64,000 nucleotides of DNA from Actinoplanes teichomyceticus ATCC 31121. Lineage in GTDB: Bacteria > Actinomycetota > Actinomycetes > Mycobacteriales > Micromonosporaceae. The stretch lies in assembly GCF_003711105.1 (NCBI RefSeq), contig NZ_CP023865.1, positions 2,206,001-2,270,000 of the forward strand. The letters are read 5' to 3'. The notes under the pieces are model-generated. The model ran no database searches. It saw only the letters and a list, made by a program, of their open reading frames with translations, and was not told the DNA's origin. Position numbers and translations under genes: made by a program. Each line of letters opens with the position of its first letter. Within the stretch, counting starts at the first letter, position 1. Of the stretch, positions 51,922 through 60,650 are shown in pieces.

Positions 51922-54360
51922 TCACGCCACCGTGCACGCGGTGCCGTTCAACGTGAACGTGGCGGGCCGCGGATTGCTGCCGGACGACGTCGCGTTGAAG
52001 CCGAAGTTCAGCGACGCGCCCGGGTTCAGTGCCGTGCTCCACGACTCGCCGGTGGCGGTGACCGTGGCGCCGGACTGGCTGACGCGCGCCGACCAGGACT
52101 GGGTCACCACCTGACCGGCGGTGAACGTCCATCGCAGCGTCCACGGGTTGACCGCGGCCGTGCCGGTGTTGGTGACCGTGACAGCGGCGGTGAAGCCGGC
52201 GCTCCAGTCGTTGGTGGTCCAGCTCACCCGGCATCCCGCGCCGTCGGAGGGCGCGGCGGAGGTGGTCACGGTCAGCGCGGCGGACGGGGCCGACCGGTTG
52301 CCGGCCCGGTCCCGGGCGACCACGGTGAAGGCGTACCGGGAGGCGGCGGTCAGCCCGGTGGCGGTGTACCCGGCGGTGGTGGTCGAGCCGATCAGCGTGC
52401 CGTCCCGGTAGACGTCGTAGCCGGCCAGGCCGCTGCCGCCGGTGTCGGTGGAGGCGCTCCAGCTCAGCGTCGCGCCGGTGGCGGTCACCGCGGACGCGAC
52501 CGGGGTGCCGGGCACGCTGGGCGCGGCGACGTCGGCCGGTTCGCCGGCATAGGTCAGGCCATATCCGTACGGGAAGAGGCCGGTCTTGCCGTCGCCCGCG
52601 TTGATCGGTTCCTGGCCGGCCGAGGCGGGCCACGTCACCGGCAGCTTCCCGGTCGGGGCGTAGTCGCCGAAGAGCACGTCGGCCACGCCCGCGCCCTCGG
52701 TGCCGGGCAGCCAGGAGGCGAGCAGCGCGTCCCAGCCGTCGAGCTGGCCGGCGATGTCGAGCGGCCGGCCGGAGACCAGCACCACGATCACCGGCACGCC
52801 GGCCGCCCGCAGCCGGGTGAGGACGGCCTGATCGGCGCTGTCCAGCCCGAACGCGCCCGGCCGGTCGCCCTCGCCCTCCGCGTACGGCGTCTCGCCGACC
52901 ACCGCGACGGCCGCGCGGTAGGTGCTGTCGACACCGCTGCCGTCCCTGCTGTACGTGACGGTGGCGCCGCTGCCGACGGCGCTGCGGATGCCCTGCAGGA
53001 TCGTCGTGCCCGGCACGGTGTTGCCGCTGGCGCCCTGCCAGCTCAGCGTCCAGCCGCCGCTGGAGTTGCCGATGTCGTCGGCGCTCTTGCCGGCCACGAA
53101 GATCTTGCCGCCGGTCTTGGCGAGCGGCAGCACGTCGCCGCGGTTCTTCAGCAGCACCTGCGACTTGCGCACCGCTTCCCGGGCGAGGACGCGGTGGGCG
53201 GCGCTGCCGACGGTCGCGGCCAGCGAGCGGTCGGCGTACGGCTTCTCGAACAGGCCCAGCTCGAACTTCTGGGTGAGGATGCGCCGGTTCGCGTCGTCGA
53301 TGCGCGACATCGGGATCTGCCCGGCGGTGACGGCCGCACGCAGGTAGCCGAGGAAGGTCTGCCAGTTCTCCGGGACCATCAGCATGTCCAGACCGGCGTT
53401 GACGGCGGTGACCACCTCGGCCTGGGTGAAGCCGGGCTGCCCGTCGAGCTGGTCGACCCCGGCCCAGTCGGACACGGTGAAGCCGGTGAAGCCCAGTTCG
53501 CCCTTGAGCACGTCGGTGACCAGGTACCGGTGTCCGTGCAGTTTGGTCCCGTTCCAGCTGCTGAACGAGATCATCACCGACCCGACGCCGCGCTCGACGG
53601 CGGCCCGGAAGGGCGGCAGGTGGATGGCCCGCAGGTCGGCCTCGGTGAGCGCGGTGTCGCCCTGGTCCACGCCGCCGGTGGTGCCGCCGTCGCCCAGGTA
53701 GTGCTTGGCGGTGGCGAGCACCGGGTGCGCGCCGTCCTGCAGCCCGGTGATCACCGTGGTCATCGCGGTGGCCAGCGCCGGGTCCTCGCCGAACGACTCG
53801 TAGGTGCGTCCCCAGCGGTCGTTGCGGGCGACGCACACGCAGGGCGCGAAGGTCCAGTCCAGACCGGCGCCGGCGACCTCGTCGGCGGTGGCCTGACCGA
53901 TCCGCTCTACCAGGGCCGGGTCGCGGGTGGCGCCCAGACCGATGTTGTGCGGGAAGATCGTCGAGCCGTACACATTGTTGTTGCCGTGCACCGCGTCGAT
54001 GCCGTAGATCATCGGGATCTGCAGCGGGGTGGCGAGGGCGCCGCGCTGGTAGGCGTCGTACATGTCGGCCCATCCGGCCGGGCTGTTCGGCGTGGGCGCC
54101 GAGCCGCCACCGGACAGCACGGAGCCGAGGCGGTACTGCGTGATCTGCTGGGCGGAGACCTTGGCCCGTTCCGCCTGGACCATCTGGCCGACCTTGTCGT
54201 CGACACTCATCCGGCTGAGCAGGTCGCTCACCCGGTCGGCGACCGGCAGTGACGGGTCCTGATAGGGCAGTACGGCCGCGGCGGACACGGCTGGAGCGGC
54301 GGCGACGGTGGCCGCGACGGCCACGCTGAGCAGGGTGGCGAGCAGGCGGGATTTTCGCAT
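51922..54360 (-). CDS. Secreted GH3 beta-glucosidase-like enzyme with FN3 and CBM2 domains
   Basis: The ATG at 54360 has GGAG 7 nt upstream. The 812-residue product has a signal peptide (LLATLLSVAVAATVAAAPAV). The GH3 TIM barrel includes IPMIYGIDAVHGNN, DWTFAPCVCVARNDRWGRTY, ATAKHYLGDGG and the nucleophile region GFTVSDWAGVDQL. The alpha/beta domain has LAREAVRKSQVLLKNRGDVL, and INAGDGKTGLFPYGYGLTY closes the GH3 part. An FN3 domain (ATLSWSASTDTGGSGLAGYD) and a C-terminal CBM2 with CRVSWTTNDWSAGFTAAVTV and WSARVSQSG follow. Expected substrate: cello- or beta-glucan oligosaccharides. It is divergent from the Cip1-like gene, with two operator palindromes between. Confidence 0.92.
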   Translation of the reverse strand: MRKSRLLATLLSVAVAATVAAAPAVSAAAVLPYQDPSLPVADRVSDLLSRMSVDDKVGQMVQAERAKVSAQQITQYRLGSVLSGGGSAPTPNSPAGWADMYDAYQRGALATPLQIPMIYGIDAVHGNNNVYGSTIFPHNIGLGATRDPALVERIGQATADEVAGAGLDWTFAPCVCVARNDRWGRTYESFGEDPALATAMTTVITGLQDGAHPVLATAKHYLGDGGTTGGVDQGDTALTEADLRAIHLPPFRAAVERGVGSVMISFSSWNGTKLHGHRYLVTDVLKGELGFTGFTVSDWAGVDQLDGQPGFTQAEVVTAVNAGLDMLMVPENWQTFLGYLRAAVTAGQIPMSRIDDANRRILTQKFELGLFEKPYADRSLAATVGSAAHRVLAREAVRKSQVLLKNRGDVLPLAKTGGKIFVAGKSADDIGNSSGGWTLSWQGASGNTVPGTTILQGIRSAVGSGATVTYSRDGSGVDSTYRAAVAVVGETPYAEGEGDRPGAFGLDSADQAVLTRLRAAGVPVIVVLVSGRPLDIAGQLDGWDALLASWLPGTEGAGVADVLFGDYAPTGKLPVTWPASAGQEPINAGDGKTGLFPYGYGLTYAGEPADVAAPSVPGTPVASAVTATGATLSWSASTDTGGSGLAGYDVYRDGTLIGSTTTAGYTATGLTAASRYAFTVVARDRAGNRSAPSAALTVTTSAAPSDGAGCRVSWTTNDWSAGFTAAVTVTNTGTAAVNPWTLRWTFTAGQVVTQSWSARVSQSGATVTATGESWSTALNPGASLNFGFNATSSGSNPRPATFTLNGTACTVA

Positions 54361-54406
54361 GGCGGGACTCCGGGGCTGGGAGCGGGAGTGACGGCCATCG
54401 TCACAC

Positions 54407-54418
54407 GGGAGCGCTCCC
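54407..54418. promoter_or_regulatory. LacI/CebR-like operator, GH3 side
   Basis: GGGAGCGCTCCC, a perfect 12-bp palindrome 47 bp before the GH3 start, extended on one side to CGGGAGCGCTCCCA. Confidence 0.75.
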
Positions 54419-54503
54419 ATGACAATCCGTTGACAGATCGATGACGATCTCGTCACGCCACGGCGGGGCGCGTGCTGCGTAAGACATCGATGCTGTGCAA
54501 TGA

Positions 54504-54517
54504 TGGGAGCGCTCCCA
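54504..54517. promoter_or_regulatory. LacI/CebR-like operator, Cip1-like side
   Basis: TGGGAGCGCTCCCA, a perfect 14-bp palindrome identical to the CebR box of Streptomyces (cellobiose-responsive LacI regulator; family knowledge). It lies 22 bp before the GTG at 54539 and 86 bp from the first site. Confidence 0.8.
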
Positions 54518-54538
54518 AAGATGATCAAGGAGGAACGG

Positions 54539-55315
54539 GTGAAGCGCATCGGCCTGCTGGTCGCCCTCTCGGCACTGACCCTGAGCCTGCCGCCCGGCGC
54601 CCCGGCCGGCGCGACACCGGGCCGGGGCGCCGCTGACTGCCGCGGTGGCGGCACGCTGTTCTGCGAGAACTTCGACCGGCTGCCGGTGGGCGGCGCGAGC
54701 AGCCTGGACTGGGGCATCGACACCCGCAACGGCACGCTGACCGTCGAGCGCCGGGCCGCCGGCAGCGGCAAGGTGCTGCACGTGCGTACCCGCGACAACG
54801 GGCGGGCCTTCCTGCGCGTCGACGACCTCGCCGCGCCGGCCACCGGCTTCTACGGCCGGATGCGGCTGCGGGTCGACGCCTTCCCGACGGCCCCCGACTG
54901 GGCGCACTTCACCCTGGTCGAGGCGACCGGCCCGGGCAGCGCCGAGGTGGTGCGCCCGGTCGGCGGGCAGTACGTCCCGACCCTGGACCGGGCGCTGTGG
55001 GGCATCGGGGCGGACGGGGGTCCCACCGGCGACTGGACCGACTGGAGCGAGTCCGCTCCGGCCGCCGCCGACGTCTGGCAGTGCGTCGAGTGGCGCCTCG
55101 ATCCGGTCACGAACACGGTGACCACCTGGATCGGCGGGGACGTCGTGCTGCGGGCCACCGAGCGTGACCACGGCGGCAACGCCGTCCCGTTCGTGCTGCC
55201 CACCGTCGACACCGTCAAGATCGGCTGGCAGCTGTACCAGCCGGGGACCACGCCCGCCGGCTTCGACCTCTGGATCGACGACGTCGCGCTGTCCACCCGC
55301 CGCCTGGGCTGCTGA
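54539..55315 (+). CDS. Secreted Cip1-like beta-jelly-roll protein
   Basis: The GTG at 54539 follows GGAGGAACG. The 258-residue product has a signal peptide (IGLLVALSALTLSLPPGAPA). A single jelly-roll domain with GGTLFCENFDRLPVG, FYGRMRLRVDAFPTAPDWAH and WQCVEWRLDPVTNTVTTWIG follows; four Cys in all. The layout resembles Cip1 of Trichoderma reesei and its actinobacterial homologues, linked to plant cell-wall degradation and perhaps lyase activity. The homology is from memory and needs a search. The perfect operator upstream supports co-regulation with the GH3 gene. Confidence 0.65.
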   Translation: MKRIGLLVALSALTLSLPPGAPAGATPGRGAADCRGGGTLFCENFDRLPVGGASSLDWGIDTRNGTLTVERRAAGSGKVLHVRTRDNGRAFLRVDDLAAPATGFYGRMRLRVDAFPTAPDWAHFTLVEATGPGSAEVVRPVGGQYVPTLDRALWGIGADGGPTGDWTDWSESAPAAADVWQCVEWRLDPVTNTVTTWIGGDVVLRATERDHGGNAVPFVLPTVDTVKIGWQLYQPGTTPAGFDLWIDDVALSTRRLGC

Positions 55316-55375
55316 GCCGCCGAGCGCGGGGCGATCGCCACCGGCGCGCTGGCCGCTCCTTACCGGCGCGCTGGG

Positions 55376-55575
55376 CCGGTCCAGATCCGCGTCCCCGACC
55401 GGTCCTGATCCGCGTCCTTGGCCGGTCTGATCCGCGTCCCCGGCCGGCGCGCCCGGCCGGTTCGGACCGGCGTCCCCGGGCGGTCCAGATCCGCGTCCGC
55501 GGCCGGTCCAGATCCGCGTCCCAGGGTGGTCCTGATCTGCGTCCCTGGTCGGTCCTGACCGGCGTCCAGTGGCTG
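55376..55575. repeat. About 23-bp imperfect tandem repeat, about eight units
   Basis: GATCCGCGTCC or close variants recur at about 55384, 55408, 55429, 55466, 55488, 55511, 55534 and 55557, mostly spaced 22-24 bp. Confidence 0.75.
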
Positions 55576-55719
55576 GTCTGCGGCGTCCGGCCGGCGGGCT
55601 TTCCCGGCGCGGCGTGCTCCGGTGAGCGCTTCGCTGCACCCGCGTGGATATCGCCTCCGCGCGGCTTGATGGGCTTTCCCGGCTCGGAACCGGCGATCCG
55701 GGGAGGTCCGGATCGCCGC

Positions 55720-55806
55720 CGCGCTCGCCGCGCCGCGCCGCGCCGCGCTGGCCGCGCCGCGCCGCGCTGGCCGCGCCGCGCCGCGCTGGCCGCGCCGCGC
55801 TCGCCG
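55720..55806. repeat. 19-bp CG-rich tandem repeat, about 4.5 copies
   Basis: GCCGCGCCGCGCCGCGCTG repeats head to tail, with an incomplete last copy. Confidence 0.8.
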
Positions 55807-55862
55807 TCGGCTTTCCGCCAGGACCTCTTCGAGCGCGCCGGACGCTCATCATGGTCGATGCG

Positions 55863-55906
55863 TTGACAGCTGCGTTACCGCAGTGTTTCAATCGGCTGCG
55901 ATTGAA
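55863..55906 (+). promoter_or_regulatory. Promoter-like TTGACA with overlapping palindrome upstream of GH127
   Basis: TTGACA at 55863-55868 is a perfect -35; 17 bp later TTTCAA is a weak -10. A perfect 8-bp inverted repeat TTCAATCG-GCTG-CGATTGAA spans 55887-55906 and overlaps it. Confidence 0.4.
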
Positions 55907-55909
55907 TTT

Positions 55910-55923
55910 GTGAGCGATAACAC
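55910..55923. promoter_or_regulatory. LacI-type operator-like site, distal GH127 site
   Basis: GTGAGCGATAACAC resembles LacI-family operators, including E. coli lac O (TTGTGAGCGGATAACAA), around a GCGA core. Confidence 0.5.
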
Positions 55924-56073
55924 TCAACGCTGTGTGCGCACGGTTGTGCGAGGGCCGCCCCGGGTCGCATCGCCGTGGTCCGCCTCGGCCCGTGCCTCTG
56001 GCCGGTAGCCAACGCCGGATGGCCGATCCTGCTCGCCGTCCCGTCCGGCGCGCCGTCAGGGAGCCCGCTTCGT

Positions 56074-56091
56074 CCTGTTAGCGATAACAGG
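56074..56091. promoter_or_regulatory. LacI-type operator, proximal GH127 site
   Basis: CCTGTTAGCGATAACAGG has perfect 7-bp arms around GCGA and lies 32 bp before the GH127 start, overlapping the expected leader. It shares the GCGATAACA half with the site at 55910. Confidence 0.7.
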
Positions 56092-56122
56092 AGTCGTCCC
56101 CTCGTCCCCCGGAGGTCTGACC

Positions 56123-58387
56123 ATGTCCCCGCTCCCCGTGACCCGCCGCAGTCTGCTCGTCGCCGCCGTCGGCGGCGCGGCCGGCTCGGTCCTGCCGCGC
56201 GGCGGCGCCCCGGCCGCCGCCGCAGCCGTCCCGCCCGTGCGCGACGACCTGGGCGTCGCCGCCTACCCGTTCGACCTGAGCCAGGTCCGGCTCACCACCG
56301 GCCGGCTGCTGGACAATCAGACCCGGACCCTGAACTACCTGCGGTTCGTCGATGTCGACCGGCTGCTCTACGTGTTCCGCGTCAACCACGGCCGGTCCAC
56401 CGGCGGCGCGGCCGCCAACGGCGGCTGGGACGCGCCGTCGTTCCCGTTCCGCTCGCATGTGCAGGGACACTTCCTGACCGCGTGGGCGCAGGCGTGGGCC
56501 ACCCTCGGCGACACGGTGTGCCGGGACAAGGCCGCCTACATGGTCGCCGAGCTGGCGAAGTGCCAGGCGGCGAACGGATATCTGTCCGGGTTCCCGGAGT
56601 CCGACTTCGACGCCCTCGAGGCGCGGACGCTGTCCAACGGCAACGTGCCGTACTACTGCATCCACAAGACTCTCGCCGGCCTGCTCGACGTGTGGCGGCT
56701 GACCGGCAACACCCAGGCCCGGACCGTGCTGCGCAACCTGGCCGGCTGGGTGGACACCCGCACCGCCAGGCTGACCACCGCGCAGATGCAGGCCATGCTC
56801 GGCACCGAGTTCGGCGGGATGAACGCCGTGCTCACCGACCTGTACCAGCAGACCGGCGAGACGCGCTGGCTGACCGCCGCGCAGCGCTTCGACCACGCCG
56901 CCGTGTTCGGCCCCCTCGCCGCCGGGGTCGACGCGCTCGCCGGGTTGCACGCCAACACCCAGGTGCCCAAGTGGATCGGAGCGGCCCGCGAATACCAGGC
57001 CACCGGCACCACCCGGTACCGCGACATCGCCGCGAACGCCTGGAAGATCACGGTCGGCGCGCACACGTACGCCATCGGCGGCAACAGCCAGGCCGAGCAC
57101 TTCCGCGCCCCGAACGCCATCGCCTCGTACCTGACCAACGACACCTGCGAGCACTGCAACTCGGTCAACATGCTGCGGCTCACCCGCGAGCTGTGGGTCC
57201 TCGACCCGACCCGCGCCGACTACTTCGACTTCTACGAGAAGGCGCTGCTCAACCACGTCGTCGGCGCGCAGAACCCGGCCGACGGCCACGGGCACGTCAC
57301 ATATTTCACCCCGCTCAGACCGGGCGGGCGGCGCGGTGTCGGGCCGGCCTGGGGCGGCGGGACGTGGAGCACCGACTACGGCACGTTCTGGTGCTGCCAG
57401 GGCACCGGCGTCGAGGTCAACACCCGGCTCGCGGAGGCGATCTACTTCCGGGCCGGGACCACGCTGACGGTGAACCTGTTCGCGCCGTCGGTGCTGAACT
57501 GGACCCAGCGCGGGATCACGGTCACCCAGAGCACCACGTTCCCGGCCGGGGACACGAGCACGCTGACGCTGACCGGCACGATGAGCGGCTCGTGGAGCAT
57601 CCGGATACGGATCCCGTCCTGGACCTCCGGGGCCACGATCAGCGTCAACGGCGCGGTGCAGTCCGTCGCCACCACCCCGGGGACCTACGCGACGCTGACC
57701 CGGACCTGGGCGGCCGGGGACACGATCACGGTGCGGCTGCCGATGCGGGTGGTCCTGCGGGCGGCCAACGACAACCCCGACGTGCGGGCGATCACGTACG
57801 GGCCGATGGTGCTGGCCGGCAACTACGGTGACGCCGCGGTCGGCGCGCCGCCCGCGCTGACCGTCTCGTCGATCACCCGGACCAGCGCGGTCGCGAACGG
57901 CGCGACCGTCGGACTGGTGCCGTTCCACGACGCGCACGGCTTCAACTACACCGTCTACTGGACCGTGTCGCCGACGTACAAGCTGGTCCATGCCGCCTCC
58001 GGCCTGGTCCTCGGCATCAAGGACATGTCGGTTGCCAACGGCGGCTCCGCCCTGATCTGGCCGGACACCGGCACGCCGGACCACCTGTGGATCAGGGTCG
58101 CCGACGGTGACGCGGTCCGCCTGCGCAACCTCAACAGCGGCAAGGTGCTGGGTGTCGACGGCATGTCGACCGCCGACAACGCGCGCGTGCTGCAGTGGGA
58201 CGACAACGGCACGGCGGACCATCGCTGGACGCTGCTCGACCAGGGCAACGGCACCTACAAGATCCGCAACGGGAACAGCGGGAAGCTGCTCGGGATCCTC
58301 GGCAACGGCACCGCCCAGGGCGCTCAGGTGGTGCAGACCGCCGACGACGGCACCGCCGACAACCTGTGGCGGCTCACGCCCGCCTGA
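56123..58387 (+). CDS. Secreted GH127 beta-L-arabinofuranosidase with ricin-type lectin domain
   Basis: The ATG follows CCGGAGGTCTGACC. The 754-residue product has a Tat-type signal (TRRSLLVAAVGG). A GH127 domain includes FVDVDRLLYVFRVNHG, PSFPFRSHVQGHFLTAWAQA and NDTCEHCNSVNMLRLTREL. The metal/catalytic Cys-Glu cluster of GH127 is present: E-x-C in CEHC and the vicinal Cys pair in FWCCQGTG (Zn site and nucleophile Cys by family knowledge). The last 150 residues are a ricin B-type domain (YKLVHAASGLVLGIKDMSVA ...; DHRWTLL; NLWRL). It would release arabinose from beta-linked arabino-oligosaccharides. Operators upstream indicate LacI repression. Confidence 0.9.
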   Translation: MSPLPVTRRSLLVAAVGGAAGSVLPRGGAPAAAAAVPPVRDDLGVAAYPFDLSQVRLTTGRLLDNQTRTLNYLRFVDVDRLLYVFRVNHGRSTGGAAANGGWDAPSFPFRSHVQGHFLTAWAQAWATLGDTVCRDKAAYMVAELAKCQAANGYLSGFPESDFDALEARTLSNGNVPYYCIHKTLAGLLDVWRLTGNTQARTVLRNLAGWVDTRTARLTTAQMQAMLGTEFGGMNAVLTDLYQQTGETRWLTAAQRFDHAAVFGPLAAGVDALAGLHANTQVPKWIGAAREYQATGTTRYRDIAANAWKITVGAHTYAIGGNSQAEHFRAPNAIASYLTNDTCEHCNSVNMLRLTRELWVLDPTRADYFDFYEKALLNHVVGAQNPADGHGHVTYFTPLRPGGRRGVGPAWGGGTWSTDYGTFWCCQGTGVEVNTRLAEAIYFRAGTTLTVNLFAPSVLNWTQRGITVTQSTTFPAGDTSTLTLTGTMSGSWSIRIRIPSWTSGATISVNGAVQSVATTPGTYATLTRTWAAGDTITVRLPMRVVLRAANDNPDVRAITYGPMVLAGNYGDAAVGAPPALTVSSITRTSAVANGATVGLVPFHDAHGFNYTVYWTVSPTYKLVHAASGLVLGIKDMSVANGGSALIWPDTGTPDHLWIRVADGDAVRLRNLNSGKVLGVDGMSTADNARVLQWDDNGTADHRWTLLDQGNGTYKIRNGNSGKLLGILGNGTAQGAQVVQTADDGTADNLWRLTPA

Positions 58388-58494
58388 ACCCGCCGTCACG
58401 ACAGGCGACGGCCACTGCCGCCGCAACCCGCCGTCATGACCCGCGACGGCCACCGCCCGCCTGAACCCGCCCGTCACGACAGGCGACGGCCACC
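58388..58494. repeat. Short imperfect repeats after GH127
   Basis: CCGTCACGACAGGCGACGGCCAC occurs at about 58396 and 58472, with a third diverged copy at about 58430; each contains a GCCGTC/GACGGC hairpin. Together with the terminator at 58495 this may aid transcript ending. Confidence 0.6.
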
Positions 58495-58523
58495 GCGCGG
58501 CGGTCCGGAACGGACCGCCGCGC
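58495..58523. terminator. Hairpin terminator after GH127
   Basis: A perfect 13-bp stem GCGCGGCGGTCCG / CGGACCGCCGCGC with a 3-nt loop. Confidence 0.75.
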
Positions 58524-58603
58524 CCGGGGTGGGGCTCCACATCGGACGCAAACACGCTAGCGTCAAGGCCTCCAGAGACGATGGTCTATTACTGGGAGGT
58601 CAG

Positions 58604-60394
58604 ATGAGGATACGCACGGCAGCGGCCGCCGCCGGAGCGCTGATCACGATGGCGACTCTCGCGGTCGGTGGCGCGGCGACCGCCGCGCCGCCGTCGCCGG
58701 CGGGCGTCACGCACGAGGAGAACCCGCGCGTGCCCGAGGGCGCGGTGTGGACCGAGGCGTACTTCCCGTCCGCCGACCACAGCGGCGTCGAACTCCACGC
58801 CGACGTCCTGCGGCCGGCCCACCTGTCGCCGCGCGCCAAGACGCCGGTGATCCTGGCCGTCGGCCCGTACTTCGGCCACGCGGGCCAGACCGGGCCGGAG
58901 GGGTGGACCCGGACCGGTCCGTCCAGCCGGTTCGCCGACTTCACCAGCGGCACGAACCTCTTCGCCCGCGGCTACACCTACGTCATGGTCGACCTGCGCG
59001 GTTTCGGTGGCAGCACCGGCTGCCTGGACTGGGTGGGACCGGGCGAGCAGGCGGACGTGAAGGCCGCGATCGGGTGGGCGGCGAGCCAGCCGTGGTCGAC
59101 CGGCAGGGTCGGCATGTACGGCAAGTCGTACGACGCGGTGACCGGCCTCGTCGGCAACAACCTGCGCCTGCCCGCGCTGAAGGCCGTGGTGGCCCAGGAG
59201 CCGGTGTGGAACATGTACAACTACCTGTTCAGCAACGCGGTTCCCCGGCCCAACGTGACCGGCACCCCGAACGCCTACAACAGCATCGCCACGGTCGCGC
59301 CGCTGCCCGACGACACCGAGCGCTACCGGGCCAACGCGGCGTACGAGCAGAGCCACCCGGAGTGCCTGGCCGACAACCTGACGAACAACAACAATCCCGA
59401 CCTCGCATCGCGCTACTGGCGCGCCCGTGACCTCGCGGCGAACGCGAAGGGCACGAGCACCCCGCTGTTCGTCACCCAGGGCTTCATCGAGAACAACACC
59501 AAGCCGGAGGACATGCAGGAGTACCTCGCCAACCACCGCGGCGTCGAGCGGGGCTGGCTGGGGCAGTGGGAGCACGTCCGCGGCAACGAGACGAACGAGC
59601 AGGGGCAGCTGCTGCAGGGCCGCGCCGGCTTCTTCGACGAGGTCATGCGCTTCTACGACCGCTATCTCAAGGGCATCCGGCCGCAGGTCCACGACCCCGC
59701 CTTCGCCATCGAGGACAACACCGGCGCGTGGCGGGCGCAGCGGACCTGGCCGGCGCCGTCGTCGTACACCACGGCGAAGCTGCCGGACGGACGCTACGTC
59801 GACGACGGCGCCGCCTCGACGCTGGCCGCGCCGGCCGGGACCGGCGGCCGGCAGTGGGACATGGAGCACGCGGCGGATCCCGCCCCGCGCGCCGTCCGCG
59901 GTCTCGCCCCGATGGCGGCCGACGACCCGCACAGCTACCTCAGCTGGTCCACCCCGGTGACGTCCCGGCTGCGGATCACCGCCACGCCGCGGATCGCGCT
60001 GCACGCCGACGCGCCGGGCAACGTCATGGTGCGGCTGTGGGACGTCGCTCCGGACGGGACCGCGGTGATGTTCGACGAGAACGTGGCGCTGATCGAACGG
60101 GCGGGCCGGGTCGCGTTCGACCTGAAGTCCACCGACTGGACCTTCGAGGTGGGTCACCAGCTCGCCGTGCAGATCGGGACGATCGGCAGCGGCAGCTGGC
60201 GCGACACCCCGAGCGGCAACACGATCGGCGTCACCCGGGCGCGGCTGGGTCTGGCGCTGCAGAACCCCCGGTTCGACGTGCCGACGCAGGGCGACCGGTC
60301 CCCGTTCCTGGACACCTACCTGAGCCAGTACACCCGGACCTTCACCGGCGTCGGCGCGGGGACGTTCCCGCTCGCCCTCGGCAACCGGCACTGA
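58604..60394 (+). CDS. Secreted CocE/NonD-family alpha/beta-hydrolase (X-Pro peptidase S15-like)
   Basis: The ATG at 58604 follows TGGGAGGTCAG. The 596-residue product has a signal peptide (TAAAAAGALITMATLAVGGA). The S15 catalytic domain has YVMVDLRGFGGSTGCLDW and the nucleophile elbow GMYGKSYDAVTGL (Ser). The His is in WLGQWEHVRGNETN; the acid position has Glu (QGFIENNTKPED). The C-terminal jelly-roll shows SRLRITATPRIALHAD and VMVRLWDVAPDG. Family members hydrolyse peptides (X-Pro) or esters; the substrate here is open. The gene lies alone between hairpin-bounded neighbours. Confidence 0.85.
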   Translation: MRIRTAAAAAGALITMATLAVGGAATAAPPSPAGVTHEENPRVPEGAVWTEAYFPSADHSGVELHADVLRPAHLSPRAKTPVILAVGPYFGHAGQTGPEGWTRTGPSSRFADFTSGTNLFARGYTYVMVDLRGFGGSTGCLDWVGPGEQADVKAAIGWAASQPWSTGRVGMYGKSYDAVTGLVGNNLRLPALKAVVAQEPVWNMYNYLFSNAVPRPNVTGTPNAYNSIATVAPLPDDTERYRANAAYEQSHPECLADNLTNNNNPDLASRYWRARDLAANAKGTSTPLFVTQGFIENNTKPEDMQEYLANHRGVERGWLGQWEHVRGNETNEQGQLLQGRAGFFDEVMRFYDRYLKGIRPQVHDPAFAIEDNTGAWRAQRTWPAPSSYTTAKLPDGRYVDDGAASTLAAPAGTGGRQWDMEHAADPAPRAVRGLAPMAADDPHSYLSWSTPVTSRLRITATPRIALHADAPGNVMVRLWDVAPDGTAVMFDENVALIERAGRVAFDLKSTDWTFEVGHQLAVQIGTIGSGSWRDTPSGNTIGVTRARLGLALQNPRFDVPTQGDRSPFLDTYLSQYTRTFTGVGAGTFPLALGNRH

Positions 60395-60428
60395 CCGCCG
60401 ACCGGTGGCGGCAGGCTGCCCGGCCCGC

Positions 60429-60650
60429 AACCGGGCAGCCTGCCCCGCCGGGCCGGGCCGGGCCGTGCGTGGCGCGGGCCGCTCACGGGAACCGGGCAGC
60501 CTGCTCCGGCCGGGCCTTGCGTGGCGCGGGCCGCTCACGGGAACCGGGCAGCCTGCTCCGGCCGGGCCTTGCGTGGCGCGGGCCGCTCACAGGGACCGGG
60601 CAGCCTGGTCCGGCCGGGCCGTGCGTCGCGCGGCCCGGTCACGCGGCCGG
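60429..60650. repeat. 52-bp tandem repeat, about four copies
   Basis: GCTCACGGGAACCGGGCAGC recurs at 60481 and 60533, with diverged copies at 60585 and 60637; partial sequence extends left to 60429. It fills the gap between two convergent genes, and the last copy enters the 3' end of the oxidoreductase gene. Confidence 0.88.

Larger units (their letters stand above)
55316..56122. other. 807-bp intergenic region with repeats and LacI-type operators
   Basis: No gene is seen. The left half holds a 23-bp repeat array (55376-55575), then a CGCGC-type array (55720-55806). The right half holds a promoter-like TTGACA and three operator-like palindromes ahead of GH127. Confidence 0.6.

Noticed and set aside
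55644..55913. Open frames across the CGCGC repeats
   Set aside because: Composed of simple-repeat codons, with no conserved protein pattern.
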